Below, one piece after another: positions 9,285 through 18,417 of a stretch of 64,000 nt of DNA. Position 1 is the stretch's first letter, and every line of letters starts with the position of its first letter. Made by a program: the position numbers and the translations under genes. The notes below the pieces were generated by a model that searched no databases, had not been told where the DNA came from, and saw only the letters and a list, made by a program, of their open reading frames with translations. This DNA comes from Mycobacterium aquaticum (GTDB taxonomy: Bacteria > Actinomycetota > Actinomycetes > Mycobacteriales > Mycobacteriaceae), in contig NZ_MVHF01000006.1 in assembly GCF_002086485.1 (NCBI RefSeq), positions 1-64,000 of the forward strand, read 5' to 3'.

Positions 9285-10696
9285 CCGCCGGCTCCCGGCT
9301 CCGCGGGTGCCGGCGCCTGCTCGGCTGGTGCCTGCTCGGCGGGAGCCGGCCCCGGTGGTGCGACGGCCTCAGGGCCACCGGCATGCGACGTGCTGGGGGC
9401 CGCAGCCGGCGCCGGGGGCACCATGAGCGAGCTCAACGATGCGTCCGCGGGCACCTGCGGCGGCGTCACACCTGGGGCGTTCTGCCACTGCAGATATGGC
9501 ACCGGCGTCTCCGACTTGGCCTCGGTCTGCGGAGTGTCGTAGATGATCTGCCCCTTGTAGGCGGTGATGCTGTTGATCGGGTGGAACAGCACAGGCGGGT
9601 AGTTCATCGTGATTCGCTTGAGCACCGGACCCATGCGCTGCCTGCAGATCTCCGCACGCTTGTAGTTGTCCGGGTTCGCACCGACGTCGAAGGTGCCACC
9701 GCAGATGAACTGCACCGGGTTGGCGAAGTTCGGCAGTGACAGCAGACCACCGACAGTGCCCTGGGCCGGGTTGTAGATGTTGTAGAAGTTGGCCAGGCCG
9801 TTGGGCGTCACGTGCAGGATCTGCTCGATGTCGTCACTGTGGTCGGTAAGGATCTGGGTGAAGTCGGCGAGCTTGCTGACCTGCCCGATCAGCGCGTCGT
9901 TGCTGTCGTGGAGCAGGCCGCGGACGTCGCCCAGCGCCTGGTTCAGCGTGGCCAGCGTCTCGTCCAATCCACTGGAGCTCTGCGCGAGCACCTGCGATAC
10001 CGACGACACATGGTTGGTGAACTGCACGATCTGCTCGTTGCTGTTGGACAGCGCATCGATGAGGATCTTCAGGTTCCTGATGGTGCCGAACAGGTCGGTG
10101 CGCGAGTCGCCCAGTCGCCCAGCGGTTTGCGACAACTCGCGCAGGGCGTTGCGGAACGAATCGCCGTTGCCGTCGAAGGTGTCGGCAGCCTGATTGACGA
10201 ACTGTGCCAGCGGGCCCTGAATCGAACCCTGCTGCGGGCCGAGTTGCGTGCTGAGCTGGGTCAGCTGTTCCTTTACCTCGTCCCATTCAACCGGCACACC
10301 CGTGCGGTCCAGCCCGATCGAAGCCCCGTTCGCCATCTCGTCACCCTTGGTGTAGGCGGGAGTCAGCTGAATGAACCTGGCGGACACCAGGTTCGGAGCG
10401 ATGATCAAAGCCTTGGCATCCGCGGGCACCTTGACCCCACGATCGAGCGTCATGTTGACCTTGACGTCGGTCGGGCGCGGTTCGATCGAGTCGATCCGGC
10501 CGACCGGCACACCGACCACGCGTACTTCGTCGCCGGGGTAGAGCCCGACCGCGTTGGTGAAGTATGCGGTCAGCTTGTTGCCCACCCGCGATGGCCACAC
10601 CTGATAGACGCCGACCGCCAGCATGATCAGCAGCGCCGCAGCCAGCCCCAACCGCAGCCAGCGGCTGCGGTTGGACACCGAATTGTCTTGCGTCAT
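9281..10696 (-). CDS. mce4D: Mce4D, MCE-family subunit of the cholesterol importer
   Basis: The protein has 471 residues. One N-terminal membrane segment (about 13-32), MCE domain (about 38-120, with GDEVRVVGVPVGRIDSIEP), a long helical part with many Gln/Leu/Ser residues, and a Pro/Ala-rich C-terminal tail (about 410-471, with repeated PAEQA). The start overlaps the mce4C stop by four bases. Six-gene order and overlaps support co-translation with its neighbours. Confidence 0.95.
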   Translation of the reverse strand: MTQDNSVSNRSRWLRLGLAAALLIMLAVGVYQVWPSRVGNKLTAYFTNAVGLYPGDEVRVVGVPVGRIDSIEPRPTDVKVNMTLDRGVKVPADAKALIIAPNLVSARFIQLTPAYTKGDEMANGASIGLDRTGVPVEWDEVKEQLTQLSTQLGPQQGSIQGPLAQFVNQAADTFDGNGDSFRNALRELSQTAGRLGDSRTDLFGTIRNLKILIDALSNSNEQIVQFTNHVSSVSQVLAQSSSGLDETLATLNQALGDVRGLLHDSNDALIGQVSKLADFTQILTDHSDDIEQILHVTPNGLANFYNIYNPAQGTVGGLLSLPNFANPVQFICGGTFDVGANPDNYKRAEICRQRMGPVLKRITMNYPPVLFHPINSITAYKGQIIYDTPQTEAKSETPVPYLQWQNAPGVTPPQVPADASLSSLMVPPAPAAAPSTSHAGGPEAVAPPGPAPAEQAPAEQAPAPAEPGAGG

Positions 10697-11751
10697 GGCG
10701 ACTTCGGCCTCACGATCGTCCGCTCAGAGATGTAGCCGCGCAGCATGTCGGCAAGGCTGTCGGGCAGCTTGCCGGGCTGGAAGTAGACATCGAGCAGCAC
10801 CTCGGACATCGACGCAGGCGGCAAGCCGTACAGGTTGATGTTGAAGCCCGGCCCGTTGCCGACGACTTCGGCGAGCGTGGTGGCGTACGGGGGCAACCGT
10901 TTGAGCGCCTCGCCGATGTGCTCCTTGCGCTCCAGCAAGTTGTCCATCACCAGGTTCAGCTTTTCCAGCGCGGGCTTGAACTCCCGCCGGTTGTCTGCCA
11001 CGAAGCCCGAAAGCTGTTGGGACACATCGCGGATGCCGCCGATGAGGTTGCTCAGCGCCTGACGGCGCTCATCGAGGGCGGCGAACAGCTGATTGCCGTC
11101 GGTGATGAGCTGGTTGACCTGGCCGGCGCGCTGGGCCAGCAGATCCGATACCCGCTTGGCGTGCATCAACAGCTGTTCAAGAGCCTCGTCGCGCTTGTTG
11201 ATGCTGCGCGACAGATTGGCCACGCCGTCCAGCGCGCCACGCAACTGCGGCGTGGCATCGCGCAGGGTGTCGGTCAACGTCTGCAGAGCCTCTTCGAAGC
11301 GGGGCTTGTCGAGCTCGCTGACATTGCGCCCGAGATCCTGCAGTGCCGTGTTGAGGGTGTACGGAGTCGTGGTGCGGCCCAACGGGATCACCGTCGAGGT
11401 GCCAGAACCCTTGGGCGTGACCGCAAGCGACTTCTGGCCGAGCACGGTGTCGGTCTTGATGGCCACCAGCGACTGATCGCCGACCTTGATGTCCCGGTTG
11501 ACGGTGAAGCTGACCTTGGCGGCGTCACCGGCCAACGCCACGCCCGTCACCTTGCCGACCCTGATGCCGGACACGCTCACGTCGTTGCCGGGACTGATAC
11601 CGCCGGCGTCGCTGAAATACGCGTCGTAAACCTTGCCCTGCGGCATGAAGGGCAGGCTGCTGTATCCGAACGACACCAGCACCACACACGTCACCAGGAC
11701 GATGCCGAAGATTCCGGTCCGCAGCGCATTGTCAGTGCCACGCCTAGCCAT
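10693..11751 (-). CDS. mce4C: Mce4C, MCE-family subunit of the cholesterol importer
   Basis: The protein has 352 residues. N-terminal membrane segment (about 12-32, IFGIVLVTCVVLVSFGY), MCE domain (about 38-115, with ISPGNDVSVSGIRVGKVTGV), then a helical region and a short C-terminus without the Pro-rich tail of Mce4D/F. The start overlaps the end of mce4B by eight bases. Confidence 0.95.
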   Translation of the reverse strand: MARRGTDNALRTGIFGIVLVTCVVLVSFGYSSLPFMPQGKVYDAYFSDAGGISPGNDVSVSGIRVGKVTGVALAGDAAKVSFTVNRDIKVGDQSLVAIKTDTVLGQKSLAVTPKGSGTSTVIPLGRTTTPYTLNTALQDLGRNVSELDKPRFEEALQTLTDTLRDATPQLRGALDGVANLSRSINKRDEALEQLLMHAKRVSDLLAQRAGQVNQLITDGNQLFAALDERRQALSNLIGGIRDVSQQLSGFVADNRREFKPALEKLNLVMDNLLERKEHIGEALKRLPPYATTLAEVVGNGPGFNINLYGLPPASMSEVLLDVYFQPGKLPDSLADMLRGYISERTIVRPKSP

Positions 11752-12790
11752 TGTCCGAGCACCTCCCCTTGGACGGGTCCGGCGGACCGCCGAACGGGAT
11801 CAGGATGTCGCTGCCTGCTGGACCGTTGATCTTCATCCGGATCGAGCAGTAGTAGATGTTGAAGAACGCGCCGTAGGCGCCCAGGGCGTTGAGCCTCAAG
11901 TAGTTTTCCGCGAGCGGCTCGATGACCTTGTTCACGTCGGCCTTGCGTTCGTCGAGACGTTGCGCAAACGGACGAGCGTTCTCGATGACCGCCTGCAGAG
12001 GCCTGCGGGACTGCTGCAGCATCGACGTCAGATCGTTCTCGGCCGACGCCAACGGGCCGATGGCACCGGCGATCGGATCCCGTCCCTGAGCCAGCCCGGT
12101 GATGAGCTTCTGCAATTCGTCGACGCTGGCATCGAACTTTGCGCCCTTCTCGTCGACGGTGCCCAGCACGGTGTTGAGGTTGGTGATCACGTCACCGATG
12201 AGCTGATCGCGCGCCGCGAGGTTTTGAGTGAAGGCGCCGGTGCTGGTCAGCAGGTTCGAGATGGCGCCACCCTGGCCCTGCAGCAGCTCGATCACCGCGT
12301 TGGAGATCTCGTTGACCTTGGCACCGTCCAGCCCCTTGAGCACCGGACGCAACCCGCCGAGGAGCGCGTCGAGGTCAAGCGCGGGCTGGGTGTTCTGGAT
12401 GGCGATGGTGCCGCCGGGCGGCAGTTTGCGCAGCTCCCCCGGGCCTGCAGCGATTTCCATGTACCGGTCGCCGACCAGGTTCTGATACCGAACCAGCGCG
12501 CGGCTTGAGGTGTAGAGCTGGTAGCGCTTGTTGACGTCGAAGGCGACGTCGACGGTGTTGTCCGGGTTGAGCTTGACCTTGTTGACGGTGCCGACCGCCA
12601 CGCCCGCGATCCGCACGTCCTGGCCCGCCTTCAGCCGGGACGCCTCGGCGAACGTGGCGTGATAGCTGTGGTTCGACGAGAACCGGAACTGGCCGAACAC
12701 GACGACGAGCATGGCCGCCACCAGCAGCATGGCGATGGCGAAGATGGCGACCTTGAGCATGGTTCGGTCGTGATGGGTACTTGACGCCAT
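11744..12790 (-). CDS. mce4B: Mce4B, MCE-family subunit of the cholesterol importer
   Basis: The protein has 348 residues. Membrane anchor at about 11-31 (LKVAIFAIAMLLVAAMLVVVF), MCE domain at about 38-118 (LKAGQDVRIAGVAVGTVNKV), helical domain to the end, and Cys residues near the C-terminus (YYCSIRM, KGRCSDNG). Its ATG overlaps the mce4A TGA by one base (TGATG). Confidence 0.95.
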   Translation of the reverse strand: MASSTHHDRTMLKVAIFAIAMLLVAAMLVVVFGQFRFSSNHSYHATFAEASRLKAGQDVRIAGVAVGTVNKVKLNPDNTVDVAFDVNKRYQLYTSSRALVRYQNLVGDRYMEIAAGPGELRKLPPGGTIAIQNTQPALDLDALLGGLRPVLKGLDGAKVNEISNAVIELLQGQGGAISNLLTSTGAFTQNLAARDQLIGDVITNLNTVLGTVDEKGAKFDASVDELQKLITGLAQGRDPIAGAIGPLASAENDLTSMLQQSRRPLQAVIENARPFAQRLDERKADVNKVIEPLAENYLRLNALGAYGAFFNIYYCSIRMKINGPAGSDILIPFGGPPDPSKGRCSDNG

Positions 12791-13992
12791 CAGAATCTGT
12801 CCTTTTCCGCGAATGCGCCGTTGAACAGGAACTGCAGGGTCGACGGGGCGTCGAACTGCACCTCGGTGTTCGGTTGGAATGGCACGTAGGCGTTGTCGGT
12901 GACAAGGAACGGCGAGTGGTACCAGCTACCACCGAACTGCTTACTCGGAATATCCGGCAAGCCGCGGCAGTTCGGACCGCCGGACGCGTTCACGATGGGC
13001 AGGCTTTCGGGGTAGGTGTAGGCCGGCGACCCGGGCAGGAAGTTCGACGACACGAACAGGCCGGGCCGGATACCGCCGATGATCGGGGCGAAGCGTTCGG
13101 TCGCGACCCTGGTCCCCTTGAGGATGCAGCCGAATTCTGGCGAGTAGTCGCTGGCCACCTTCAGCGGCGCCCGCAGCCGCTGGATGGCGGCGATGTAGTT
13201 GTCGGCGGCCGGAGCCAGGGTCGCGGTGCCGTTGTTGGCCAGCCCGATCGCGGCGAGCAGCGTCGCGTTCAGATCGTCCTTCTCGTCGATGATGGTCTTG
13301 TTGAGCGCGGGCACGTTGTCGATGACCTTGGCGAGGTCGGGGCCGGCATCGCCGTAGATGTTGGCCACGACAGCGGCCTTGGCGAAGTCGTCCTGCAGCG
13401 TCGGCAACTTCGGGTTGAGTTGCTGCAGGTATTGGTTCAGCCCCGTCATCGCGGCGCCCAGATCGTCACCGTGGCCGCGCAGACCCTCCCCCAGCGCACT
13501 GATGGTGGCGTTCAGGTTGACCGGGTCGATCTTGTTCAGCACGTCCGACAGGGTCTGGAAGAGCGTGTTGACTTCCAGCTGCACGTCCTTGGCGGCCACG
13601 TTGGTGCCCGGCCGCAGCGATTTCTTTTCCGGATTGTCCGGCGTCAGGAACTCGACCGACTTGGCGCCGAAGATGGTGTTGCCCGCGATCCGCACCCCGG
13701 CGTTCGACGGGATGTAGCGCATCTCGTCGCTCTTGATCGACAACGTCAGCTTGGCCTCGTGGCCGGCGTATTCGATCTTCTTGACCTGGCCGATCTGGAT
13801 GCCGCGGTACTTGACCTTGGCGTCCTGCTCCATCACCAGGCCGGCCCGCGGCGCAGTGACGGTCACGGTATCGGTGCTGGTGAACGCCGCCGTGTAGGAC
13901 AGGTAGGTGAAGACCACGGCCACGGCCACGATGGCGGCCAGGATCGCCGCGGCGATCCTGACATGGCTCTTCTTCGCGTTTCCGTCGGACAT
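12790..13992 (-). CDS. mce4A: Mce4A, MCE-family subunit of the cholesterol importer
   Basis: The protein has 400 residues from ATG 13992 (MSDGNAKKSHVR), the same length as the M. tuberculosis protein. A longer open frame upstream is only the shadow of yrbE4B and was discarded. Membrane segment at about 13-34, MCE domain at about 42-122 (QDAKVKYRGIQIGQVKKIEY), long helical domain, and a C-terminal region with CILKGTRVATERFAPIIGGI and a Cys pair. The gene begins 5 bp after yrbE4B. Confidence 0.96.
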   Translation of the reverse strand: MSDGNAKKSHVRIAAAILAAIVAVAVVFTYLSYTAAFTSTDTVTVTAPRAGLVMEQDAKVKYRGIQIGQVKKIEYAGHEAKLTLSIKSDEMRYIPSNAGVRIAGNTIFGAKSVEFLTPDNPEKKSLRPGTNVAAKDVQLEVNTLFQTLSDVLNKIDPVNLNATISALGEGLRGHGDDLGAAMTGLNQYLQQLNPKLPTLQDDFAKAAVVANIYGDAGPDLAKVIDNVPALNKTIIDEKDDLNATLLAAIGLANNGTATLAPAADNYIAAIQRLRAPLKVASDYSPEFGCILKGTRVATERFAPIIGGIRPGLFVSSNFLPGSPAYTYPESLPIVNASGGPNCRGLPDIPSKQFGGSWYHSPFLVTDNAYVPFQPNTEVQFDAPSTLQFLFNGAFAEKDRF

Positions 13993-13997
13993 CGGGC

Positions 13998-14840
13998 CTA
14001 CCCGGAGAGGTTGAAGTTGCCGGACGCGCCGTAGACGGCCAGGGAGATGAACAGGGTGATGGTGACGACGACGATCAGCGAGGTACGCACGGCCTGACCG
14101 ACCGCGATACCCACGCCGACCGGACCGCCGGAGGCGTTGAAGCCGTAGTAGGTGTGCACGAGCATGACGGCGATGGCCATCACGATGGCCTGCAGGAACG
14201 ACCACAACAGGTCGCTTGGGATCAGGAACGTGTTGAAGTAGTGGTCATACAGGCCCGCGGACTGCCCGTTGATGAACACCGTGGTGAACCTCGCTGCGAA
14301 GAAGGCGGCGAGCACCGACAACGAGTACAGCGGCACGATCGCGATCAGCCCGGCCATCAGCCGCGTCGACACCAGGTAGGACACGGCGTGCACGGCCATC
14401 GACTCGACCGCGTCGATCTCCTCGGCCACCCGCATGGCGCCCAGCTGTGCGGTGGCACCTGCCCCGATGGTTGCGGCCAGCGCGATCCCCGCGATCACGG
14501 GTGCGACGATGCGCACGTTGAGGAAGGCCGACAGGAAGCCCGTCAGCGCCTCGATACCGATGTTGCCCAACGACGAGTAGCCCTGGACGGCGATGACGCC
14601 ACCGGAGGCCAGGGTCAGGAAGGCCGCGACACCGACCGTGCCGCCGATCATGACGAGCGCGCCCGCGCCCATCGTCATCTCGGCGACCAGGCGGATGGTC
14701 TCCTTGCGGTACCGGGTGATGGCGTTGGGGATGTAGCGCATGGTCTCGCCGTAGAACAGCGCTTGTTCACCGACGTTGTCGACGACCCGCGGCACACCAC
14801 GGAACAGTCTGCGGAAACGGAGTGTGGCGTCGTAGCTCAT
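13998..14840 (-). CDS. yrbE4B: YrbE4B, integral membrane permease of the Mce4 importer
   Basis: The protein has 280 residues from ATG 14840 (MSYDATLRF). MlaE-family permease with an N-terminal amphipathic stretch, then about five membrane segments, and the EEIDAVESMAVHAVSYLVSTR region typical of YrbE/MlaE coupling loops (about residues 145-165). Forms the transmembrane channel with YrbE4A and is driven by MceG. Separated from yrbE4A by 52 bp. Confidence 0.96.
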   Translation of the reverse strand: MSYDATLRFRRLFRGVPRVVDNVGEQALFYGETMRYIPNAITRYRKETIRLVAEMTMGAGALVMIGGTVGVAAFLTLASGGVIAVQGYSSLGNIGIEALTGFLSAFLNVRIVAPVIAGIALAATIGAGATAQLGAMRVAEEIDAVESMAVHAVSYLVSTRLMAGLIAIVPLYSLSVLAAFFAARFTTVFINGQSAGLYDHYFNTFLIPSDLLWSFLQAIVMAIAVMLVHTYYGFNASGGPVGVGIAVGQAVRTSLIVVVTITLFISLAVYGASGNFNLSG

Positions 14841-14892
14841 ACCGTCGCCTTCTCCGATCCCGTGGTCTTTTCGCACGCAACAATCATGCCGG

Positions 14893-15657
14893 TCACCGGA
14901 CGAGCACCCGGACGCCGATGGCGGTCATGATCACGTTGATGACGAACAAGCAGATGAACGCGTAGACCACGGTCTCGTTGACGGCGTTGCCGACACCCTT
15001 GGGCCCGCCCTTGACCGTCAAGCCGCGGTAGCAGCCGACCAGGCCCGCGACCACACCGAACAACAGGGCCTTGATCTCGGCGAGCACCAGCTCGCCCAGG
15101 CCGGTCAGCACTGTCAGGCCGTTGATGAAGGCTCCTGGGTTCACGCCCTGCAGGAAGACGGAAAAGACGTAACCGCCGGCCAGGCCGATGGCGCACACCA
15201 GGCCGTTGAGCAGCAGGGCCACGAACGTCGACGCCAGCACGCGGGGCACCACCAGGCGCTGGATCGGGTCGATGCCCAGCACCCGCATCGCGTCGATCTC
15301 CTCGCGGATGGTCCGCGCACCCAGGTCGGCGCAGATGGCCGTGGCGCCGGCGCCCGCGACGACGAGCACGGTCACGACCGGGCCCAACTGGGTGATGGTG
15401 CCGAACGCCGTGCCTGCCCCGGACAGGTCGGCGGCGCCGATCTCCCGCAGCAGGATGTTGAGGGTGAACGCCACCAGCACGGTGAACGGGATGGCGACCA
15501 GCAGCGTCGGCACCAGCGAGACGCGCGCGATCATCCAGGTCTGGTCGAGGAATTCCTTGAGCTGGAACGGGCGGCGGAAGATCTTGGCGAAAGTGTCCAA
15601 CGACATTTCGACGAACCCGCCCACGGCCCGGGCCGGAACCGCAAGCTGTTCGATCAA
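14893..15657 (-). CDS. yrbE4A: YrbE4A, integral membrane permease of the Mce4 importer
   Basis: I chose TTG 15657 (reads MIEQLAVPARAVGGF), giving 254 residues as in M. tuberculosis. A GGAG lies 9 bp upstream, whereas the upstream ATG 15669 and the longer frame lack ribosome-binding sequence. MlaE-type permease with EEIDAMRVLGIDPIQRLVVPR in the coupling loop and about five membrane segments. First gene of the mce4 operon. Two KstR-type boxes lie 129 and 218 bp upstream. Confidence 0.95.
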   Translation of the reverse strand: MIEQLAVPARAVGGFVEMSLDTFAKIFRRPFQLKEFLDQTWMIARVSLVPTLLVAIPFTVLVAFTLNILLREIGAADLSGAGTAFGTITQLGPVVTVLVVAGAGATAICADLGARTIREEIDAMRVLGIDPIQRLVVPRVLASTFVALLLNGLVCAIGLAGGYVFSVFLQGVNPGAFINGLTVLTGLGELVLAEIKALLFGVVAGLVGCYRGLTVKGGPKGVGNAVNETVVYAFICLFVINVIMTAIGVRVLVR

Positions 15658-15785
15658 CCTCGGCTCCATTCTCGGCGGTCGGGGTGGGTGTTCGGCTTCA
15701 TGGCGAAAGACCCTAGGCCGTCGCTGCCTGCGGCGCTCCCACCCCATGTTCTTACGTCGCTCTTAGTGAGCCGGCTCATATTAAC

Positions 15786-15799
15786 TAGAACACGTTCGC
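15786..15799. promoter_or_regulatory. Imperfect KstR-type operator upstream of mce4
   Basis: TAGAACACGTTCGC fits TnnAACnnGTTnnA except for the last base (C instead of A). It lies 129 bp upstream of the yrbE4A start, in the 261-bp gap between hsd4A and the mce4 operon. It is the nearer of two boxes and could sit over the promoter. Confidence 0.55.
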
Positions 15800-15874
15800 A
15801 GTGTCAAAGAACGGCAAAAACAGTCAGTATTCACGTGTTTTTGCTGATCACAGCAGGTAACGGCGGCGCCGTTC

Positions 15875-15888
15875 TAGAACGTGTTCTA
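15875..15888. promoter_or_regulatory. Perfect KstR operator between hsd4A and mce4
   Basis: TAGAACGTGTTCTA is a near-complete palindrome that satisfies TnnAACnnGTTnnA at every position. It is 30 bp past the hsd4A stop and 218 bp before yrbE4A, so it should control the mce4 operon. KstR is a TetR-family repressor released by early steroid-CoA metabolites (established for mycobacteria). Confidence 0.85.
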
Positions 15889-15918
15889 CCTGGCGCTGAA
15901 AGCCGGCAACCGAGACGG

Positions 15919-16833
15919 TCAGTCTCGTTCCGTCATCAGCGCGGTGGCCGAAAATCCACGCTCAGGGTCACGATCAGCAAAGTAATCGCGAAGTGTCACG
16001 CTGAGGTCTTCCGGCGCCCACGCGTCGGCATTCGCAGTGAACCGCTGTTCCGCCGTCGGAGCCGCGACCAAGGTGACAGTTGGACCATAAACGATGAAGA
16101 GCTGGCCGTTGACGGCTTCGGCTGCCGGTGAGCTGAGAAACCGCACCAAGGTGACCACGTGATCGGTCGACAGCGGGTCCACCGCCCCGTCAGCAAGCTC
16201 GGGCGCGTCACCGAACACCCCTGCGGTCATCGCCGTGCGGGCGCGCGGCGCGATGGCGTTGGCCCGCACCCCGAAGCGCTCCAGGGCCCTCGCCGCTGAG
16301 AGGGTCAAGGCTGTGATGCCGGCTTTTGCGGCACCGTAATTGGGTTGACCGACGGGTCCGGAAAGGCCGGCCTCCGACGACGTGTTGACGATGCGGCCGT
16401 AAACCGTGCCGTCGCCCTCTTTCGCCTTCGCGCGCCAGTACGTGGCCGCGTTGCGGGTCAGCAGGAAGTGGCCGCGCAGGTGGACCGCGATGACCGCGTC
16501 CCATTCCTCGTCGGTCATGTTGAAGAGGATCCGGTCGCGGGTGATGCCCGCGTTGTTGACGACGATGCCCAGCCCGCCCAGTTCATCTGCGGTCCGCACG
16601 AGCTCGTCGGCCGTGGAACGCTGGCTGATGTCACCGGCGACGGCCACGCCCTTGGAGCCCGCTGCGGCGATCTCGTCGAACACGTCCGAGGCGTCGAGCG
16701 CGGCGGCCATGTCGTTGACCACGACGGTGGCTCCGGCCTGCGCCAGCCCGATGGCCTCGGCCCGGCCCAGTCCGGCCGCGGCGCCGGTCACGACGGCGAC
16801 TTTTCCGGACAGGTCGATATCAGCGTCGGTCAT
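15919..16833 (-). CDS. hsd4A: Hsd4A, steroid side-chain hydroxyacyl-CoA dehydrogenase (SDR)
   Basis: The protein has 304 residues. SDR with TGAAAGLG (about 17-24), an Asp at the end of beta-2 (VVNDMAA) indicating NAD, NNAGI, NTSSEAG and YGAAK as the catalytic Tyr-Lys motif, plus a C-terminal extension that includes FIVYGPTVTLVAAP. It corresponds by order to Rv3502c. In sterol-degrading mycobacteria Hsd4A oxidises the beta-hydroxy side-chain CoA ester (the homologue is also reported to act as a 17-beta-hydroxysteroid dehydrogenase). Lies downstream of fdxD on the same strand, 37 bp from its stop. Confidence 0.92.
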   Translation of the reverse strand: MTDADIDLSGKVAVVTGAAAGLGRAEAIGLAQAGATVVVNDMAAALDASDVFDEIAAAGSKGVAVAGDISQRSTADELVRTADELGGLGIVVNNAGITRDRILFNMTDEEWDAVIAVHLRGHFLLTRNAATYWRAKAKEGDGTVYGRIVNTSSEAGLSGPVGQPNYGAAKAGITALTLSAARALERFGVRANAIAPRARTAMTAGVFGDAPELADGAVDPLSTDHVVTLVRFLSSPAAEAVNGQLFIVYGPTVTLVAAPTAEQRFTANADAWAPEDLSVTLRDYFADRDPERGFSATALMTERD

Positions 16834-16851
16834 ATCGCTCCTCGCGTGCGC

Positions 16852-16865
16852 TTCATATTTATGAA
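16852..16865. other. AT-rich inverted repeat between fdxD and hsd4A
   Basis: TTCATA-TT-TATGAA is an inverted repeat with a 2-bp spacer in the 37-bp gap between fdxD and hsd4A, 19 bp before the hsd4A start. It is unusually AT-rich for its surroundings. It could be a minor promoter element or operator, but it has no known match and may be chance. Confidence 0.35.
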
Positions 16866-16870
16866 TACCT

Positions 16871-17062
16871 CTAGTCTTTTCGGAGCAGGGCGGCGCGGGG
16901 ACATTCCGCGATGGATTGCTCGGCCAGGTCCTCCTGGTCGGCGGGCACGGGATCGGCTTTCACCACGGCATAGTCCTCGTCGTCGAGATCGAACAGGTCG
17001 GGGGCAATTCCCACGCACACCGCATTGCCTTCACACCGATCACGGTCAACTTCAACTCGCAT
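16871..17062 (-). CDS. fdxD: FdxD, small [3Fe-4S]-type ferredoxin
   Basis: The protein has 63 residues from ATG 17062 (MRVEVDRDRCEGN), with GAGGAGG just upstream. Three cluster cysteines are visible: C-x5-C in RCEGNAVCVG and a third in ECPRAAL. This fits the 3Fe-4S actinobacterial ferredoxins that feed electrons to P450s and related oxygenases. First gene of the fdxD-hsd4A unit, divergent from fadE26 across a KstR box. A likely redox partner for steroid-oxidising enzymes such as CYP142. Confidence 0.92.
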   Translation of the reverse strand: MRVEVDRDRCEGNAVCVGIAPDLFDLDDEDYAVVKADPVPADQEDLAEQSIAECPRAALLRKD

Positions 17063-17168
17063 CACGACCTCCTCAAGACGTGTGTGCGCACCGGGCTGCA
17101 GGCACGCAGCCACAGAATACGACCCGACCCGGCCGACGCCAGTCCAGCACCGGCCTGGACCCCAAGAC

Positions 17169-17182
17169 TAGAACGTGTTACA
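17169..17182. promoter_or_regulatory. KstR operator in the fdxD/fadE26 divergent promoter
   Basis: TAGAACGTGTTACA matches TnnAACnnGTTnnA fully. It lies 107 bp from the fdxD start and 46 bp from the fadE26 start, well placed to repress both directions. Confidence 0.85.
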
Positions 17183-17227
17183 ACCGGGTGAGAACTCAGG
17201 TCCATCAAGCAGTGAGGATGCAAGCGG

Positions 17228-18409
17228 ATGCGGATCGGTTACACCCCGGAGCAGGAGGAGTTGCGCCGCGAACTGCGCGCGTACTTCTCCCAGCTGATGA
17301 CGCCGGAGCGGCTTGAGGCGCTCAACTCCTCAGAGGGCGAGATGGGACGCGGCAATGTCTACCGCGAGACCGTGGCTCAGATGGGCAAGGACGGCTGGCT
17401 GACGCTGAGCTGGCCGAAGGAGTTCGGCGGCCAGGCCCGCCCGCCGATGGACGGGCTGATCTTCACCGACGAGGCCGCGATCGCCGGCGCCCCGGTCCCG
17501 TTCCTGACCATCAACAGCGTCGCGCCGACGATCATGCACTTCGGCACCGAGGAGCAGAAGAAGTTCTTCCTGCCCAAGATCGCCGCGGGTGAGCTGCACT
17601 TCTCGATCGGCTACTCGGAGCCCGGTGCCGGCACCGACCTGGCTGCGCTGCGCACCACCGCGGTCCGGGACGGCGACGACTATGTCGTCAACGGGCAGAA
17701 GATGTGGACCAGCCTGATCGCCTACGCCGACTACGTGTGGCTGGCGGTGCGGACCAACCCCGAAGCCAAGAAGCATCGTGGGATCTCCATGTTGATCATG
17801 CCCACCACAGCCGAGGGCTTTTCGTGGACGCCCGTGCACACCATGTCCGGTGTCGACACCAGCGCCACCTACTACCAGGACGTGCGGGTGCCGGTGACCA
17901 ACCTGGTCGGTGAAGAGAACGCCGGTTGGAAGTTGGTCACCAACCAGCTCAACCACGAACGCGTCGCGCTGGTCTCTGCCCAGCCCATCTATGTCGCCCT
18001 CAACGGTGTCCGAGAGTGGGCGCAGAACACCAAGGATGTGCACGGCAAGCGGCTGATCGACTCCGAGTGGGTGCAGCTCAACCTGGCCCGCGTGCACGCC
18101 AAGGCCGAGGTGCTCAAGCTGATCAACTGGGAGCTGGCCTCCGCGCAGGACGCCGCGCCGTCCCCCGCCGACGCGTCGGCGGCCAAGGTGTACGGCACCG
18201 AGCTGGCCACCGAGGCCTACCGGCTGCTGATGGAGGTGCTCGGCACGTCGGCGACGTTGCGCGCCGACAGCCACGGCGCTCTGCTGCGCGGCCGCATCGA
18301 ACGGTTCCACCGTTCGGCGTTGATCCTGACCTTCGGCGGCGGCACCAACGAGATTCAGCGTGACATCATCGGCATGGTCGCCTTGGGCCTGCCCAGGGTC
18401 AATCGGTAA
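17228..18409 (+). CDS. fadE26: FadE26 (ChsE4), acyl-CoA dehydrogenase subunit for the sterol side chain
   Basis: The protein has 393 residues of acyl-CoA dehydrogenase fold: N-terminal helical domain, FAD/substrate-contact segment SIGYSEPGAGTDLAALRT (about 127-144), MWTSLIAYADYVWL, and the C-terminal helices. Glu in LNHERVAL (about 244) is where I place the catalytic base reported for the M. tuberculosis subunit. FadE26 and FadE27 form an alpha2beta2 heterotetramer (ChsE4-ChsE5) that introduces the double bond in the C5/C8 side-chain CoA of cholesterol. Followed by fadE27 after 8 bp. Confidence 0.95.
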   Translation: MRIGYTPEQEELRRELRAYFSQLMTPERLEALNSSEGEMGRGNVYRETVAQMGKDGWLTLSWPKEFGGQARPPMDGLIFTDEAAIAGAPVPFLTINSVAPTIMHFGTEEQKKFFLPKIAAGELHFSIGYSEPGAGTDLAALRTTAVRDGDDYVVNGQKMWTSLIAYADYVWLAVRTNPEAKKHRGISMLIMPTTAEGFSWTPVHTMSGVDTSATYYQDVRVPVTNLVGEENAGWKLVTNQLNHERVALVSAQPIYVALNGVREWAQNTKDVHGKRLIDSEWVQLNLARVHAKAEVLKLINWELASAQDAAPSPADASAAKVYGTELATEAYRLLMEVLGTSATLRADSHGALLRGRIERFHRSALILTFGGGTNEIQRDIIGMVALGLPRVNR

Positions 18410-18417
18410 GGGACATC

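Noticed and set aside
13993..14205. 71-residue N-terminal extension of Mce4A
   Set aside because: The extension is a frame shadow of yrbE4B (Arg-rich). ATG 13992 gives the family length of 400 residues.
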